64,000 bases of DNA from Rhizobium leguminosarum (GCF_001679785.1 NZ_CP016286.1:4784501-4848500); one strand, 5' to 3'. Shown: positions 17,379-28,142, counted from the stretch's first letter. The notes: generated by a model from the letters alone, not told the origin. Numbers and translations: made by a program.

Positions 17379-19013
17379 ATGCCATCAGATCAGGCTCGTG
17401 GAGCGCAGGCAGGCAGCTTGCGCGACCGCCTGCGCTTTGCCGGTCTCGATGCCGACCAGTGCGAACTGGTGCGCCGTAACCGGCCGGCGCTCGAAGCGCA
17501 TCTGAAGGCAGGCCTAAGGGATCTCTTCCACAGGTTCCAGTCATTCCCCGACGCCTCACGCAATTTCGAGAGCGAGCGCCAGGTCGAGCGCCTGCACGAT
17601 CTGCAGTCCTCGCATTGGGACGTGCTGACGGATGCGCGGTTCGACAGCCTCTATGCCGAGCGCGTCAAGGTTCTCTCCGATACCGAAAGCAAGATGGGCC
17701 TCGACCCGCGCTGGCACGTGGCTGGCCATGGCGTCATGCTGGAGCATGTCGTTTCCGGCCTCGCCGAAGAGATCGCCGGCCGTCCGCTGCTGCCGTCGGC
17801 CAAGCGCCGCACCCGCGAAATCTCCGATCTGATGACGGCGATCATCCGCATCGTCATGGTCGATGTGGAAATCGCCATCTCGCTCCGCTTCAATGCGCTG
17901 CGCGCCGCCCAGAGCCGCGCGCTCGCCGATCAGCGCGCCGACAACGAGGCCGAAATTGCCCGGATCTTCGGCGATGTCATCGAAGGTCTTTCCGCACGCG
18001 ACCTGACGCGGCGAGCCCCCGTCGACGGTGACGGCGCTCATGCCGGGATCGCCGCCGCGCTGAACGGCGCGTTGGACGGCCTGCAGGCCGAGTTCACCGC
18101 TATTACCGAGCGCACGGTCAAGGCCGAAGCGGCGACGGGCTCGCTTGCTGGCCTGTCGCGGCAGTTCGCCGGCACGGCTTCCGGCCAGGCCGACCGGCTG
18201 CAGCTTTCCGCCGCTGCCCTTGCCGGCATCGCCGGCAGTGTCCGCGATGGTGCTGCCGACAGCCGCGTTGCCGAACAGGCGGCCGCCACGACGCGCGCCG
18301 CCGTCGAGGAAAGCGGCGAGGTCGTCGGCCGCGCGATCAGCGCCATGGCCGATATCGAGCAGTCGGCCGAAAAGATCGGCCAGATCATCGGTGCGATCGA
18401 CGAGATTGCCTTCCAGACCAATCTTCTGGCGCTGAATGCCGGCATCGAGGCCGCTCGCGCCGGCGATTCCGGCCGCGGCTTTGCCGTCGTCGCCCAGGAA
18501 GTCCGCGCCCTTGCCCAGCGTTCGGCCGAAGCCGCCCGCGAGATCAAGACCCTGGTGACGACGACCAAGGCGCAGGTCAACGCCGGCGTGCAGATGGTCG
18601 GCCGCACACAGGATTCGATCGGCAGCATCGTGCGTCAGGTCACCGACATCAACGCCGCCATATCAGGCATCGCCACCCGAACCGGCGAACATGCCGCAAG
18701 CCTCGACAGCGTGACAGCCGACGTCAAGGGCCTGGGTGGCGAGGTGGCCGACAGCGCCGGCCTTGCGGAGCGCTCGGCCGAAGGCGCCGACCACCTCCAC
18801 ACCGTCATTCTCGAGCTCGGCCAGACGATTCGCGAATTCCGCATCGCCCGGGAAAACGCCACTGCCGGGCGCTCGGCGCCGGTGCGCGTGACACCGCCGC
18901 GCGCCCTTGAGGGCGCTACCCGCCCGGCACCGGTCGTGGACGAATACGAAAATGACGATTTTGGCCTTCCGCAAGCGTTCGCAAACGTCGGAGGTGGGCG
19001 GAATGTTTACTAA
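17379..19013 (+). CDS. icpA: Soluble globin-domain chemoreceptor (IcpA-like), first che gene
   Basis: A 544-residue methyl-accepting chemotaxis protein with no membrane segment. Residues ~10-175 are a protoglobin/globin-coupled sensor domain ([25 protein letters not shown]). A short HAMP-like linker leads to the signalling domain, whose hairpin tip reads [27 protein letters not shown] in parts (~355-385). The haem proximal His expected just before the KMGL motif appears to be Glu103, so haem binding is doubtful. ATG 17379 was chosen (GAGG 6 nt upstream); TTG 17367 is an in-frame alternative. Rhizobial che operons start with such an internal receptor. Confidence 0.85.
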   Translation: MPSDQARGAQAGSLRDRLRFAGLDADQCELVRRNRPALEAHLKAGLRDLFHRFQSFPDASRNFESERQVERLHDLQSSHWDVLTDARFDSLYAERVKVLSDTESKMGLDPRWHVAGHGVMLEHVVSGLAEEIAGRPLLPSAKRRTREISDLMTAIIRIVMVDVEIAISLRFNALRAAQSRALADQRADNEAEIARIFGDVIEGLSARDLTRRAPVDGDGAHAGIAAALNGALDGLQAEFTAITERTVKAEAATGSLAGLSRQFAGTASGQADRLQLSAAALAGIAGSVRDGAADSRVAEQAAATTRAAVEESGEVVGRAISAMADIEQSAEKIGQIIGAIDEIAFQTNLLALNAGIEAARAGDSGRGFAVVAQEVRALAQRSAEAAREIKTLVTTTKAQVNAGVQMVGRTQDSIGSIVRQVTDINAAISGIATRTGEHAASLDSVTADVKGLGGEVADSAGLAERSAEGADHLHTVILELGQTIREFRIARENATAGRSAPVRVTPPRALEGATRPAPVVDEYENDDFGLPQAFANVGGGRNVY

Positions 19014-19074
19014 CCTATCGGATGATTGCCTGAGCTCGTCTTCGGGCCGGGGATAAGGGGACAAGGAAAAGCTG

Positions 19075-19371
19075 ATGGCAGCAAAGAAGAGTGGCAAGAC
19101 GCTGGACTTGACGGCGGTGCTCGACCTCAACGAGGCTTCCGCCTTGCGCGATAAACTCCTCTCTCTCCGGGGCAGCGGTCTTTCGATAGACGCTTCCGGC
19201 GTCGAACGGATCGGTGCTCTTTGCGCCCAGGTTCTGATGTCCGCCGAGAAGACCTGGGAGCAGGACAAGCAGCCGTTCACCTTCTCCAAGGTGTCCGACG
19301 CATTTCAGAAAACCATGCAGCTGGTTGGCGTCAATATTGACCACCTGCTTGCCAAGGAGATTCGGCAATGA
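19075..19371 (+). CDS. cheS: CheS, STAS-domain chemotaxis protein
   Basis: A 98-residue protein with the STAS fold pattern (LDLTAVLDLNEASALRDKLL; IDASGVERIGALCAQVL). In Sinorhizobium CheS binds the CheA P2 region and helps drain phosphoryl groups from CheY1, the sink regulator. It is second in the operon and its stop overlaps the cheY1 ATG (ATGA), which supports coupled synthesis with CheY1. In R. leguminosarum the same gene is sometimes called cheX, but it is not the CheX phosphatase. Confidence 0.88.
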   Translation: MAAKKSGKTLDLTAVLDLNEASALRDKLLSLRGSGLSIDASGVERIGALCAQVLMSAEKTWEQDKQPFTFSKVSDAFQKTMQLVGVNIDHLLAKEIRQ

Positions 19372-19733
19372 AGAAAAAAGTGCTGACCGTGGATGATTCC
19401 CGCACCATCCGAAACATGCTTCTCGTGACGCTGAACAATGCCGGCTTCGAGACCATCCAGGCGGAAGACGGCATCGAGGGCCTCGAGATCCTCGAAGAGT
19501 CCAATCCTGACGTCATCGTGACCGACATCAACATGCCGCGCCTCGACGGTTTCGGCTTCATCGAAGGTGTCCGCCGCAACGAGAAATATCGGGCGATCCC
19601 GATCCTGGTTCTGACCACCGAAAGCGACGCGGAAAAGAAGAACCGTGCCCGCCAGGCTGGTGCCACGGGCTGGATCGTCAAGCCTTTCGACCCGGCCAAG
19701 CTGATCGATGCCATTGAGCGTGTAACCGCTTAA
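19368..19733 (+). CDS. cheY1: Chemotaxis response regulator CheY1 (phosphate sink)
   Basis: A 121-residue receiver: VLTVDDSRT, phosphoacceptor Asp53 (VIVTDINMPRLDG), switch Thr in LVLTTESD and Lys in GWIVKPFDP. By position and by the Sinorhizobium model it is the sink that takes phosphate back from the motor-binding CheY2 through CheA. That role comes from family knowledge; sequence alone would only give CheY. Confidence 0.93.
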   Translation: MKKKVLTVDDSRTIRNMLLVTLNNAGFETIQAEDGIEGLEILEESNPDVIVTDINMPRLDGFGFIEGVRRNEKYRAIPILVLTTESDAEKKNRARQAGATGWIVKPFDPAKLIDAIERVTA

Positions 19734-19750
19734 ACCCAGGATTTGCTCCT

Positions 19751-22030
19751 ATGGATATGAACGAAATCAAAGAGATCTTTTTCCAGGAGTGCGAGGAACA
19801 GCTCGCCGAGTTGGAATCCGGTCTTCTGAAATTGAATGATGGCGATCGCGATCCGGAAACCGTCAATGCGGTGTTCCGTGCCGTGCATTCGATCAAGGGT
19901 GGCGCCGGCGCCTTCGGCCTTGACGATCTGGTCGCCTTCGCCCATGTCTTCGAGACCACTCTCGATTGCGTTCGATCCAACAAGCTTGAGCCGAATCAGG
20001 ACGTCCTGAAGGTGATGCTGAAGTCGGCCGACGTGCTCGCCGACCTGACGAATGCTGCGCGCGACGGCGGCAGCGTCGATGAAAGCCGCAGCCGCGGCCT
20101 CGTCAAGGAGCTCGAGGCGCTGGCCAACGGCGAACTGCCGTCTCCCTCGGCGTCAGCCGAGGCGCCTGCGCCGAAGGCCGCCGCAAAGGTTGCTCCGGCC
20201 GCTCCGGCGCCGACCTCCAAGCCGACTGACGACAGCGGCTTCCAGCCGGTCCCCTTTTCCTTCGACGATTTTGGCGGCGAAGACGATGCAGGCGGCATGC
20301 CGACCTATGAAGTCATCTTCAAGCCGCGCTACGAACTCTATTCCAAGGGCAATGACGCCACCCTGCTGCTGCGTGATCTCTCGCGCCTGGGTGAAATGAC
20401 GATCTATTGCAATACGGATGACTTGCCGGGCCTCGAGGAACTCGACCCGGAAGGCGCTTATTTCTTCTGGAACGTCACGATCAAGACGGACAAGGGCGAG
20501 GACGCCATCCGCACCGTCTTCGAATTCGCCGAGTGGGATTGCGAACTGACGGTCAAGCCGGTCGAAGAAGCAAGGGCCGACGCCACCAGCAACGACGAAC
20601 TGCCGATGGTGCCGGTTCCCTTCGATCTGTCGATCCTGGACGAAACGGGCGCAATGGAAGAGGTTTCCGCCTCGGACGCGCGGGAGACGGCCGCAGCCGT
20701 TGCTGCCGCCGAGACTGCCTCCAACGTCACGCAGATTGTCGCCGCCCGCGTCGAGAAGAAGGAATCGGCAGCCGCCGCAGCGGCCGCAGCAAGTGCCGCC
20801 GCCCAGAACAATGCCGCCGGTGCCGGCCAGACGATCCGCGTCGATCTCGACCGTGTCGACCGCCTCATCAACCTCGTCGGCGAATTGGTCATCAACCAGG
20901 CGATGCTGTCGCAGAGCGTCATCGAGAACGACACGACCGGCACCTCCTCGATCAATATGGGCCTCGAGGAGCTGCAGCAGCTCACCCGCGAGATCCAGGA
21001 CTCGGTCATGGCGATCCGCGCGCAGCCGGTGAAGCCGGTCTTCCAGCGCATGTCGCGTATCGTTCGCGAAATCGCCGACATGACCGGCAAATCGATCCGC
21101 CTGATCACCGAAGGTGAAAACACCGAAGTCGACAAAACAGTCATCGACAAGCTCGCCGAACCGCTGACCCACATGATCCGCAATGCCGTCGACCACGGCA
21201 TCGAAACGCCCGAAAAGCGTGCAGCCGCCGGCAAGAACACCGAAGGCACGGTCCGCCTGACCGCCAAGCATCGTTCGGGACGCATCCTGATCGAGCTTGC
21301 CGACGACGGCGCCGGCATCAACCGCGAGAAGGTCCGCCAGAAGGCGATCGACAACGACCTCATCCCGGCCGATTCCAACCTGTCGGACGAGGAAATCGAC
21401 AACCTGATCTTCCTGCCGGGCTTCTCGACGGCCGACAAGATCTCCGACATCTCCGGCCGCGGCGTCGGCATGGACGTCGTCAAGCGCTCGATCCAGGCGC
21501 TCGGCGGCCGCATCAACATCACCTCGAAGCCGGGTCACGGCTCGGTCTTCACCATGAGCCTGCCGCTGACGCTCGCCGTCCTCGACGGCATGGTGGTCAC
21601 CGTCGCCGGTCAGACACTGGTCGTGCCGTTGACGGCGATCGTCGAAACCCTGCAGCCGGAAGCGGCCGCGATCCACTCCTTCGGTGCGAACCACCGGCTG
21701 ATCTCGATCCGCAACAGCTTCTGCCCGCTGGTCGATGTCGGCCGCATCCTGAACTTCCGCGCCACCCAGGCCAATCCGGTCGAGGGCGTGGCGCTTCTGG
21801 TGGAATCCGAAGGCGGCGGCCAGCGCGCCCTGATGGTCGATGCCATCCAGGGTCAGCGCCAGGTGGTCATCAAGAGCCTGGAAGCGAACTACACCCATGT
21901 GCCGGGCATTGCCGCCGCCACCATCCTCGGTGACGGGCGCGTCGCTCTCATCCTCGATGTCGACGCGGTCGTCGGCGCCTCGCGCGGCCAGTCGCTCAAA
22001 GCGGAAATGTCGTTAGCAGCGGTGGGATAA
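19751..22030 (+). CDS. cheA: Chemotaxis histidine kinase CheA
   Basis: A 759-residue CheA. P1 Hpt has His46 in [13 protein letters not shown]. An Ala/Pro linker, P2 (~180-290) and an alanine-rich linker (~330-365) follow, then P3 dimerisation ([23 protein letters not shown]). P4 kinase has [21 protein letters not shown] and [10 protein letters not shown], and P5 is CheW-like ([13 protein letters not shown]). It phosphorylates CheY1, CheY2 and CheB at receptor arrays. Confidence 0.98.
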   Translation: MDMNEIKEIFFQECEEQLAELESGLLKLNDGDRDPETVNAVFRAVHSIKGGAGAFGLDDLVAFAHVFETTLDCVRSNKLEPNQDVLKVMLKSADVLADLTNAARDGGSVDESRSRGLVKELEALANGELPSPSASAEAPAPKAAAKVAPAAPAPTSKPTDDSGFQPVPFSFDDFGGEDDAGGMPTYEVIFKPRYELYSKGNDATLLLRDLSRLGEMTIYCNTDDLPGLEELDPEGAYFFWNVTIKTDKGEDAIRTVFEFAEWDCELTVKPVEEARADATSNDELPMVPVPFDLSILDETGAMEEVSASDARETAAAVAAAETASNVTQIVAARVEKKESAAAAAAAASAAAQNNAAGAGQTIRVDLDRVDRLINLVGELVINQAMLSQSVIENDTTGTSSINMGLEELQQLTREIQDSVMAIRAQPVKPVFQRMSRIVREIADMTGKSIRLITEGENTEVDKTVIDKLAEPLTHMIRNAVDHGIETPEKRAAAGKNTEGTVRLTAKHRSGRILIELADDGAGINREKVRQKAIDNDLIPADSNLSDEEIDNLIFLPGFSTADKISDISGRGVGMDVVKRSIQALGGRINITSKPGHGSVFTMSLPLTLAVLDGMVVTVAGQTLVVPLTAIVETLQPEAAAIHSFGANHRLISIRNSFCPLVDVGRILNFRATQANPVEGVALLVESEGGGQRALMVDAIQGQRQVVIKSLEANYTHVPGIAAATILGDGRVALILDVDAVVGASRGQSLKAEMSLAAVG

Positions 22031-22034
22031 GGGA

Positions 22035-22502
22035 ATGTCGTACACTGTAAAAAATCTGAACGAGGGGGATCGCGAGCTGATCGCGTTCCGCATCGGGGAT
22101 CAGGAATTTTGCGTGAACATCATGTCGGTTCGCGAAATCCGCGGCTGGACCCCGGCAACCGCGATGCCGCATTCGCCTGGCTATATGCTGGGTGTCATCA
22201 ACCTGCGCGGCGCGGTGCTGCCGATCATCGATCTTGCGGCCCGGCTCGGCATGAAGCCGGCCGATCCGACTGCCCGTCATGTCATCATCGTCGCCCAGGT
22301 CCGACGCAAGGTCGTCGGCCTGCTGGTCGATGCCGTTTCCGATATCCTGACGGTGACCGAAGAAACCATTCAGCCGACGCCCGAGATCACCTCCGAGCTC
22401 GAGCGTCAATTTGCTCGCGGCGTTCTCGCCATCGAGAAGCGCCTGATCTGCCTGATCGAACTCGAATCCCTCTTTCCAGAGACCGAAAGCGAAGCCGCAT
22501 GA
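22035..22502 (+). CDS. cheW: Chemotaxis coupling protein CheW
   Basis: A 155-residue single CheW domain ([40 protein letters not shown]). It bridges receptors and CheA. It starts 4 bp after cheA, and its stop codon overlaps the cheR start (ATGA at 22499). Confidence 0.97.
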   Translation: MSYTVKNLNEGDRELIAFRIGDQEFCVNIMSVREIRGWTPATAMPHSPGYMLGVINLRGAVLPIIDLAARLGMKPADPTARHVIIVAQVRRKVVGLLVDAVSDILTVTEETIQPTPEITSELERQFARGVLAIEKRLICLIELESLFPETESEAA

Positions 22503-23407
22503 GTGTAATGGGCGCAAAAGATCAGAGGCAGGGATCCGACGAGGTCCTGGCGAGCGGAGAATATCCGCTGACGCGCCGCGACCTCACCGAGATCGCCGCG
22601 ATGATCTATTCGGATGCCGGCATCTTCCTCAACGAGACCAAGGCGTCGCTCGTCTATTCGCGCCTGTCGAAGCATATCCGCAATCTCGGCCTGTCCGGCT
22701 TCCGCGAATATTGCGACCTCGTCGCTTCGCCGGCGGGTGCTGCGCCGCGCCGCGAGATGCTCTCGCATCTAACGACCAATTTTACCCGCTTCTTCCGCGA
22801 AAACCACCATTTCGACCATCTGCGCGACCATGTCCTGCCGGAGCTTCTGCAGCGGGCGAGATCGGGCGGCAGGGTGCGCATCTGGTCGGCCGCCTCCTCC
22901 GACGGGCAGGAACCCTATTCGATCGCGCTGACGGTGCTGTCGCTGATGCCGAATGTCGCGGATTACGACTTCAAGATCCTGGCAACAGACATCGATCCGA
23001 AGATCCTCGCGATCGCCCGCGCCGGCGCCTATGACGAGGGCGCGCTCGAAACCGTGTCGCCTGCCATGCGCAAGCAATGGTTCAGCGAAGTTGAGATACA
23101 GGGCCGCCGGAAGTTCCAGGTCGACGACCGCGTGAAGCGGCTGATCACCTACAACGAGCTGAACCTGATGGCGCAATGGCCGTTCAAGGGCAAGTTCGAC
23201 GTCATCTTCTGCCGCAACGTCGTCATCTATTTCGACGAGCCGACGCAGATGAAGATCTGGCAGCGTTTCGCTGGTCTGCTTCCGGAGGGCGGTCATCTCT
23301 ATATCGGCCATTCCGAGCGTGTCTCCGGCGAGGCAAAACACGTCTTCGACAATATCGGCATCACGACCTATCGCTACACGGCCAAAGGTCTCGGGAGGAA
23401 GGCATGA
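22499..23407 (+). CDS. cheR: Chemoreceptor methyltransferase CheR
   Basis: A 302-residue S-adenosylmethionine-dependent methyltransferase with an all-alpha N-domain (~20-90) and a Rossmann domain. The SAM loop is in [17 protein letters not shown], with [11 protein letters not shown] and [13 protein letters not shown] further on. It methylates receptor glutamates for adaptation. The ATG overlaps the cheW stop, although a longer open frame exists upstream; ATG 22508 is a near alternative. Confidence 0.97.
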   Translation: MSVMGAKDQRQGSDEVLASGEYPLTRRDLTEIAAMIYSDAGIFLNETKASLVYSRLSKHIRNLGLSGFREYCDLVASPAGAAPRREMLSHLTTNFTRFFRENHHFDHLRDHVLPELLQRARSGGRVRIWSAASSDGQEPYSIALTVLSLMPNVADYDFKILATDIDPKILAIARAGAYDEGALETVSPAMRKQWFSEVEIQGRRKFQVDDRVKRLITYNELNLMAQWPFKGKFDVIFCRNVVIYFDEPTQMKIWQRFAGLLPEGGHLYIGHSERVSGEAKHVFDNIGITTYRYTAKGLGRKA

Positions 23408-24447
23408 GCGCTCCGGCAAGAGTTCTCGTTGTTGACGACTCGCCGACGATGCGGGGCCTGATCACCGCCGTCTTGAGTTCCGACCCCGAGGTCAACGTCA
23501 TCGGCCAGGCCGGCGACGCTCTGGAAGCGCGCGAGGCGATCAAGCGGCTGAACCCCGACGTCCTGACGCTCGACATCGAGATGCCGAACATGAACGGCCT
23601 CGATTTCCTCGAAAAGATCATGACGCTGCGTCCGATGCCGGTGATCATGGTATCCACGATGACCCATCGCGGCGCCGAGGCGACGCTTGCGGCGCTGGAG
23701 ATCGGCGCGTTCGACTGCGTCGGCAAGCCGGCACCGGGCGAACTCAGGCCTTTCGGCGACCTCGCCGAGAAGGTCAAGGCCGCCGCGCGCACGCAACGCC
23801 AGTATTCTCAGTCCGTCGCCGCCGTTGCGCCACCACCGTCGGTCGCAGATTTCCGCGTCGGCCGCAAGATCGTTGCGATCGGCTCGTCGACCGGCGGCGT
23901 CGAGGCACTTATTGCCGTGCTGCAGAAATTTCCGGCGAATTGCCCGCCGACCGTCATCACCCAGCATATGCCGCCGACCTTCACCAAAAGCTTCGCCGAA
24001 CGGCTGAACCGCCTCTGTGCGCCGGTGGTGCAGGAAGCGACCGACGGTGCCCGGCTCGAAATCGGCAAGATCTATCTGGCGCCGGGCGGCGAGCGTCACC
24101 TCCAGGTCAGCGGTGCCTCGGCGCCGTGCTGCCGTCTCATTGACCGCGCGCCGGTCAACGGTCACCGCCCCTCGGTGGATGTGCTGTTCGATTCGGTCGC
24201 AGAACTGGCGGGCCGCAATGCCGTCGGCGTGATTTTGACCGGAATGGGCCGCGATGGCGCCGCCGGATTGTTGAAAATGCGCCACGCCGGCGCCAGAACG
24301 CTCGGCCAGAACGAAAAAACCTGTGTCGTTTACGGAATGCCAAGGGTTGCTCATGAACTTGGCGCCGTTGAGCAGCAGCTGCCGCTGTCTGCCATCGGTG
24401 AAGAAATATTGAAAATGACAGCCGCCCGAAAGGAAGGGACCGAATAA
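23404..24447 (+). CDS. cheB: Chemoreceptor methylesterase CheB
   Basis: A 347-residue protein with an N-terminal receiver (Asp57 in [12 protein letters not shown]), a linker and a methylesterase domain. The catalytic residues are visible: Ser in [11 protein letters not shown], His in ITQHMPPTF and Asp in [11 protein letters not shown]. It removes methyl groups from receptors and may deamidate Gln. The start overlaps the cheR stop (ATGA) and cheY2 follows with no gap. Confidence 0.97.
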   Translation: MSAPARVLVVDDSPTMRGLITAVLSSDPEVNVIGQAGDALEAREAIKRLNPDVLTLDIEMPNMNGLDFLEKIMTLRPMPVIMVSTMTHRGAEATLAALEIGAFDCVGKPAPGELRPFGDLAEKVKAAARTQRQYSQSVAAVAPPPSVADFRVGRKIVAIGSSTGGVEALIAVLQKFPANCPPTVITQHMPPTFTKSFAERLNRLCAPVVQEATDGARLEIGKIYLAPGGERHLQVSGASAPCCRLIDRAPVNGHRPSVDVLFDSVAELAGRNAVGVILTGMGRDGAAGLLKMRHAGARTLGQNEKTCVVYGMPRVAHELGAVEQQLPLSAIGEEILKMTAARKEGTE

Positions 24448-24837
24448 ATGTCGCTCGCGGAGAAAATCAAAGTTCTGATCGTCGACGATCAGGTAACGAG
24501 CCGGTTGCTGCTCAGCGATGCGCTGACCCAGCTCGGTTTCAAGCAGATCACGTCGGCTGGTGACGGTGAGCAGGGCATGAAGATCATGGCCGAGCAGCCG
24601 CACCACCTGGTGATCTCGGACTTCAACATGCCGAAGATGGATGGCATCGGCTTCCTTCAGGCAGTGCGCACCAACCCCAACACCAAGAAGGCGGCCTTCA
24701 TCATCCTGACCGCGCAGGGTGACCGCGCACTGGTGCAGAAGGCGGCCCAGCTCGGCGCCAACAACGTGCTCGCCAAGCCGTTCACGATCGAGAAGATGAA
24801 AGCGGCCATCGAAGCCGTGTTTGGAGCCCTGAAATGA
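24448..24837 (+). CDS. cheY2: Chemotaxis response regulator CheY2 (motor regulator)
   Basis: A 129-residue receiver with [11 protein letters not shown], phosphoacceptor Asp58 ([13 protein letters not shown]), Thr in IILTAQGD and Lys in NVLAKPFTI. In Sinorhizobium the CheY2 at this position slows the unidirectional motor. The stop overlaps the start of cheD. Confidence 0.93.
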   Translation: MSLAEKIKVLIVDDQVTSRLLLSDALTQLGFKQITSAGDGEQGMKIMAEQPHHLVISDFNMPKMDGIGFLQAVRTNPNTKKAAFIILTAQGDRALVQKAAQLGANNVLAKPFTIEKMKAAIEAVFGALK

Positions 24838-25388
24838 TCACTGAGGGGGCAGCCCGCCGCGTGCACATCATTCAGGGCGAGTACAAGGTTCTGAACGATC
24901 CGAATGCGGTCCTCTCGACCATTCTCGGTTCGTGCGTGGCTGCGTGCCTCAGAGATCCTGTCGCCGGTGTCGGCGGCATGAACCACTTTCTGCTGCCCGG
25001 TTCGGCGACGTCGCCGACATCAGGCGGCGATGCCACGCGATACGGTGTGCATCTGATGGAACTGCTGATCAATGGTCTCCTGAAGCAGGGCGCCCGGCGC
25101 GACCGGCTGGAGGCAAAGATCTTCGGCGGCGCGAAGACGATCTCGACATTCTCCAATGTCGGTGAGCAGAACGCGGCCTTCGCCGTGCAGTTCCTGAGGG
25201 ATGAAGGCATTCCTGTGGTCGGTTCCTCGACCGGCGGAGAGCATGGACGCAAGCTTGAATATTGGCCGGTCTCCGGTCGTGCCCGGCAATACCCCCTGAC
25301 CGGCGCCGAAACGCAGAGAACCGTCGCTCTCGAGCAGCGCCCCGCCGCTCCGCAGAAACCCGTCGAAACCAGTATCGAATTTTTTTGA
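24834..25388 (+). CDS. cheD: Receptor glutamine deamidase CheD
   Basis: A 184-residue CheD with catalytic Cys in [14 protein letters not shown], His in [10 protein letters not shown] and a Thr/Arg segment ([15 protein letters not shown]). It deamidates receptor glutamines. The C-terminus ends in an acidic-aromatic tail (SIEFF) resembling that of CheT (DFDFF). Confidence 0.95.
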   Translation: MITEGAARRVHIIQGEYKVLNDPNAVLSTILGSCVAACLRDPVAGVGGMNHFLLPGSATSPTSGGDATRYGVHLMELLINGLLKQGARRDRLEAKIFGGAKTISTFSNVGEQNAAFAVQFLRDEGIPVVGSSTGGEHGRKLEYWPVSGRARQYPLTGAETQRTVALEQRPAAPQKPVETSIEFF

Positions 25389-25404
25389 TGGCGAGGATTT
25401 TCAT

Positions 25405-25794
25405 ATGACATTTACCCAGATGATGGAGCCGCCTGCGCCTGTCGAAGCGCTGAGCGACATCCTGATGCGCATCGTGTCCGAACTGCACGATGTCGCCTAC
25501 CTCATCGAGCGCATCGAGCCGCAGCTTCTCGAAATCGGCGGCGCCGAAATCCTGAATTCGCCGGATGCCATGAAGGTCATGCAGGGAATCGATCTGGCCG
25601 TGCAGAAATCGCGCGGCCTTGCCGAATTCATTGACACCATCACCGGCGAAATCCCGCACGGCTGGGCAGTCGACGTCGCAACCGCGCTCAGCCTCGTCAA
25701 GCTGGCAGAGATGCAGAAGGCATTGGGCGGCGCCACACGCCACGGCCATTCCCAGCCATTGAGCAAGGCAGCCGGCGACTTCGATTTCTTCTAG
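25405..25794 (+). CDS. cheT: CheT, small chemotaxis protein with CheZ-like DxxxQ motif
   Basis: A 129-residue, mostly helical protein with no membrane segment, last gene of the che operon as in Sinorhizobium. GIDLAVQKSRG contains DLAVQ at about residues 68-72, which fits the DxxxQ signature of CheZ-type CheY phosphatases. It ends in GDFDFF. There is no cheZ in the window, so a role in dephosphorylating a CheY is plausible; published work on the Sinorhizobium protein points the same way. Confidence 0.75.
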   Translation: MTFTQMMEPPAPVEALSDILMRIVSELHDVAYLIERIEPQLLEIGGAEILNSPDAMKVMQGIDLAVQKSRGLAEFIDTITGEIPHGWAVDVATALSLVKLAEMQKALGGATRHGHSQPLSKAAGDFDFF

Positions 25795-25841
25795 AACTCT
25801 CCGTTTTTCTCCGGGACACGGGAACGCTCTCTCCCTGCGCT

Positions 25842-25892
25842 TGCGCAATTCCGGTCGCAAAACCGCCGCGCCTTTTTGCTGAAATTACTTGA
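25842..25892 (-). repeat. RIME-like element, partial
   Basis: On the minus strand it has the palindrome built on AATTTCAGCAAAAA...GCGGTTTTGCGACCGGAATT. The second palindrome, between here and the cheT stop (25795-25841), is weak but still visible as AACG/CGTT and CGGG/CCCG pairing. It is a degenerate copy of the family seen at 9.1, 31.3, 31.5, 36.1 and 63.6 kb. Confidence 0.6.
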
Positions 25893-25929
25893 GGCCTCTT
25901 CGCTCCCGCACACTCTCACGAAACGCTCG

Positions 25930-25947
25930 CACAAGTTTCGCCGACTA
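25930..25947 (+). promoter_or_regulatory. Flagellar promoter box before fliF
   Basis: CGCACAAG (hexamer CACAAG at 25930-25935), then 10 nt, then TATTC at 25946. It lies 57-74 bp before fliF and matches five other operon-leading boxes in spacing. It also sits in a CGAAAC/GTTTCG dyad (25919-25940). Confidence 0.6.
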
Positions 25948-26003
25948 TTCGTCTGATGAGGCAATAAGCCTGCTTTGTCTTTGACGGATCGTGCGAGAAC
26001 AGA

Positions 26004-27695
26004 ATGAATCTGTTAAATCAATTAGTTCAGATCTTTAAGAACTTCGGTTCCCTTGGCCGAACACGCCTGATGATTCTTGGAGGCGTCGGTGCCGTTTCCA
26101 TTGCAATCGTCCTTGCGGCCGCCCTTTTCGTCAACAAGCCGGCACAGGAAACCCTCTATGTCGGTCTGGACTCGCCGGATCTCAACCAGATCAGCATGGC
26201 GCTTGCCGAAGCCAACGTCGATTTCCAGGTCGGTACGGATGGCTCCAGCATCAGCGTTCCCGCGGGGATGACGGGCAAGGCCCGCCTGATGCTTGCCGAG
26301 CGCGGCCTGCCGAACAGCGCCAATGCCGGTTATGAACTCTTCGATAATGTCGGCTCCCTCGGCCTGACCTCCTTCATGCAGGAGGTGACGCGGGTTCGAG
26401 CGCTGGAAGGTGAAATCGCCCGCACCATCCAGTCGATCTCGGGTATCACCGCCGCGCGCGTCCATATCGTTATGCCGGAGGTTGGAAACTTCCGGAAAGC
26501 GGAGCAGAAGCCGACCGCATCCGTTATGATTCGCGCAAGCGCCACCACCGGGCGCAGCGCGGCGACCTCGATCCGCCATCTCGTCGCCTCGGCCGTGCCG
26601 GGGCTTGACGTCGATGACGTGACCATCCTCGATTCCGCCGGCCAGCTGCTCGCTTCCGGCGACGAGGCGAGCAACAGCTCGCTGAACCGCTCGCTCAACA
26701 TCGTCCAGAACGTTCAGCAGGAAGTCGAATCCAACATCGACAAGGCGCTGGCACCCTTCCTCGGCATGGACAACTTCCGCTCCAGCGTCACCGCCGATCT
26801 CAACACCGACGCCCAGCAGATCCAGGAAACGGTTTTCGATCCTGAATCCAAGGTCGAACGCTCGGTCCGCTCGACGAAGGAAGCCCAGCAGTCGCAGCAG
26901 AAGCAGTCCGATAGCGCGACGACGGTCGAGCAGAACATTCCGCAGGCGGCTCCCGAGGCTGGCGGCTCCGCCGGGCCTGAATCGCAAGACAAGTCCGACA
27001 AGCGCGAAGAGCAGACCAACTACGAAATCAACAGCAAGACGACGGCGACGACCCGTAGCAGCTATAAGGTCGAAAAGCTTTCGATCGCCGTGGTGGTCAA
27101 CAAGGGCCGCATCGCCAAGATGGTCGGTGAGCCAGCCGATCAGACCAAGGTCGACGCCTATCTTGCCGAAATGCAGAAGATCGTCTCTTCGGCGGCCGGC
27201 ATCGACGCCAAGCGCGGCGACGTCGTCACCGTGACGGCCATGGACTTCCTCGAGAACCAGTTGCTCGAAGACGCCACCGGCGGCGTCCGCGTCATGGACA
27301 TGCTGAGCCGCAACCTTGCCGGCATCATCAACTCGCTCGCCTTTGTCGCGGTCGCCTTCGTGGTGGTCTGGATGGGCCTGCGGCCTCTGGTGCGCAGCAT
27401 CAACGGCAACGGCAGCTCAGCGGCTTTCGGCGACGCGACGCCGGAAGCGGCCGGCCTCGAGCTTCCGGACTTCGCGCCTGCATCGGGAGCACCCGGCGGC
27501 GCTCTCATGGACGGCTTCGGGTCCGACTTCGGCTTCGACAGCACCGAGGACCTGCTCAGCCTAGGCGACGACGATGGAAACTTCAATCGCCGCGTCAAGG
27601 AAGGCCCGGAACGCAAGCTTTCCCGTATGGTCGAGATCAACGAGGAACGCGCCGCGAAAATCCTCAGGAAATGGGCGATCGACGAAGCAGCGTAA
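26004..27695 (+). CDS. fliF: Flagellar MS-ring protein FliF
   Basis: A 563-residue protein with membrane segments at ~24-43 and ~440-460, separated by periplasmic ring-building domains (LAERGLPNSANAGYELFD; TRVRALEGEIARTI; ARVHIVMPE). The C-terminal cytoplasmic tail ends EERAAKILRKWAIDEAA, the FliG-binding segment. It is followed by a strong terminator and has its own promoter box, so it is probably a single-gene unit. Confidence 0.97.
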   Translation: MNLLNQLVQIFKNFGSLGRTRLMILGGVGAVSIAIVLAAALFVNKPAQETLYVGLDSPDLNQISMALAEANVDFQVGTDGSSISVPAGMTGKARLMLAERGLPNSANAGYELFDNVGSLGLTSFMQEVTRVRALEGEIARTIQSISGITAARVHIVMPEVGNFRKAEQKPTASVMIRASATTGRSAATSIRHLVASAVPGLDVDDVTILDSAGQLLASGDEASNSSLNRSLNIVQNVQQEVESNIDKALAPFLGMDNFRSSVTADLNTDAQQIQETVFDPESKVERSVRSTKEAQQSQQKQSDSATTVEQNIPQAAPEAGGSAGPESQDKSDKREEQTNYEINSKTTATTRSSYKVEKLSIAVVVNKGRIAKMVGEPADQTKVDAYLAEMQKIVSSAAGIDAKRGDVVTVTAMDFLENQLLEDATGGVRVMDMLSRNLAGIINSLAFVAVAFVVVWMGLRPLVRSINGNGSSAAFGDATPEAAGLELPDFAPASGAPGGALMDGFGSDFGFDSTEDLLSLGDDDGNFNRRVKEGPERKLSRMVEINEERAAKILRKWAIDEAA

Positions 27696-27698
27696 AGG

Positions 27699-27724
27699 AA
27701 AGGCCGGGCAACCGGCCTTTTTTC
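27699..27724 (+). terminator. Rho-independent terminator of fliF
   Basis: AAGGCCGG-GCAA-CCGGCCTT followed by a T run, starting 4 bp after the fliF stop. Confidence 0.88.
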
Positions 27725-28142
27725 ATGTCGGTACCAAAGCTGGATTTGCTGACCGCTGTTGCTGAAAACCATGACCGGCTCTGTGAGAGACTTGGGGCAT
27801 GACAATCAGGGTTGGGAATTCGAACAACACTATAGACCCGACTACTTAAATGCGGCTGTAACGCGACATGATGAGAGGGATTCGCGTAAAACGCGAAGCT
27901 GGTTGCGATGCCGCCAGAATCACCTTAGCCTCCTTAGATCTTGAAGGCTGGAACGAGTGGTCGAATCAGTGCATTGGCGACAGCGAAAGTAAATCCCTAG
28001 AAGTCGGAGATGGTGATTTGCATCGGCTGGCTTACCCTTAGGTGATTCGAAGTGGGATTCGAGCGGGACTTGACCTGAATCCTTTACAGAAAAATTGCTG
28101 TTGCACCGAGTTCGATCGTTTCTCAGCCGCAGGACATTGCCA
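27725..28142. other. Non-coding region upstream of visN
   Basis: No gene supported. It contains a palindrome TTCGCG-TAAAA-CGCGAA (27881-27897), paired GATTCGA boxes at 28044 and 28056, and a TTGACC hexamer at about 28070 that could be a -35 element. This must hold the promoter of the visNR master operon. Confidence 0.55.

Noticed and set aside
20153..21898. Long open frame on the strand opposite cheA (581 codons)
   Set aside because: It is a mirror of a GC-rich coding gene: low-complexity Asp/Arg/Gly protein, no ribosome site and no family resemblance, while cheA is certain.
27759..27944. 61-codon frame between fliF and visN
   Set aside because: Codon choice is unlike the neighbours (no third-position GC bias), there is no ribosome site, and the product has no recognisable feature.
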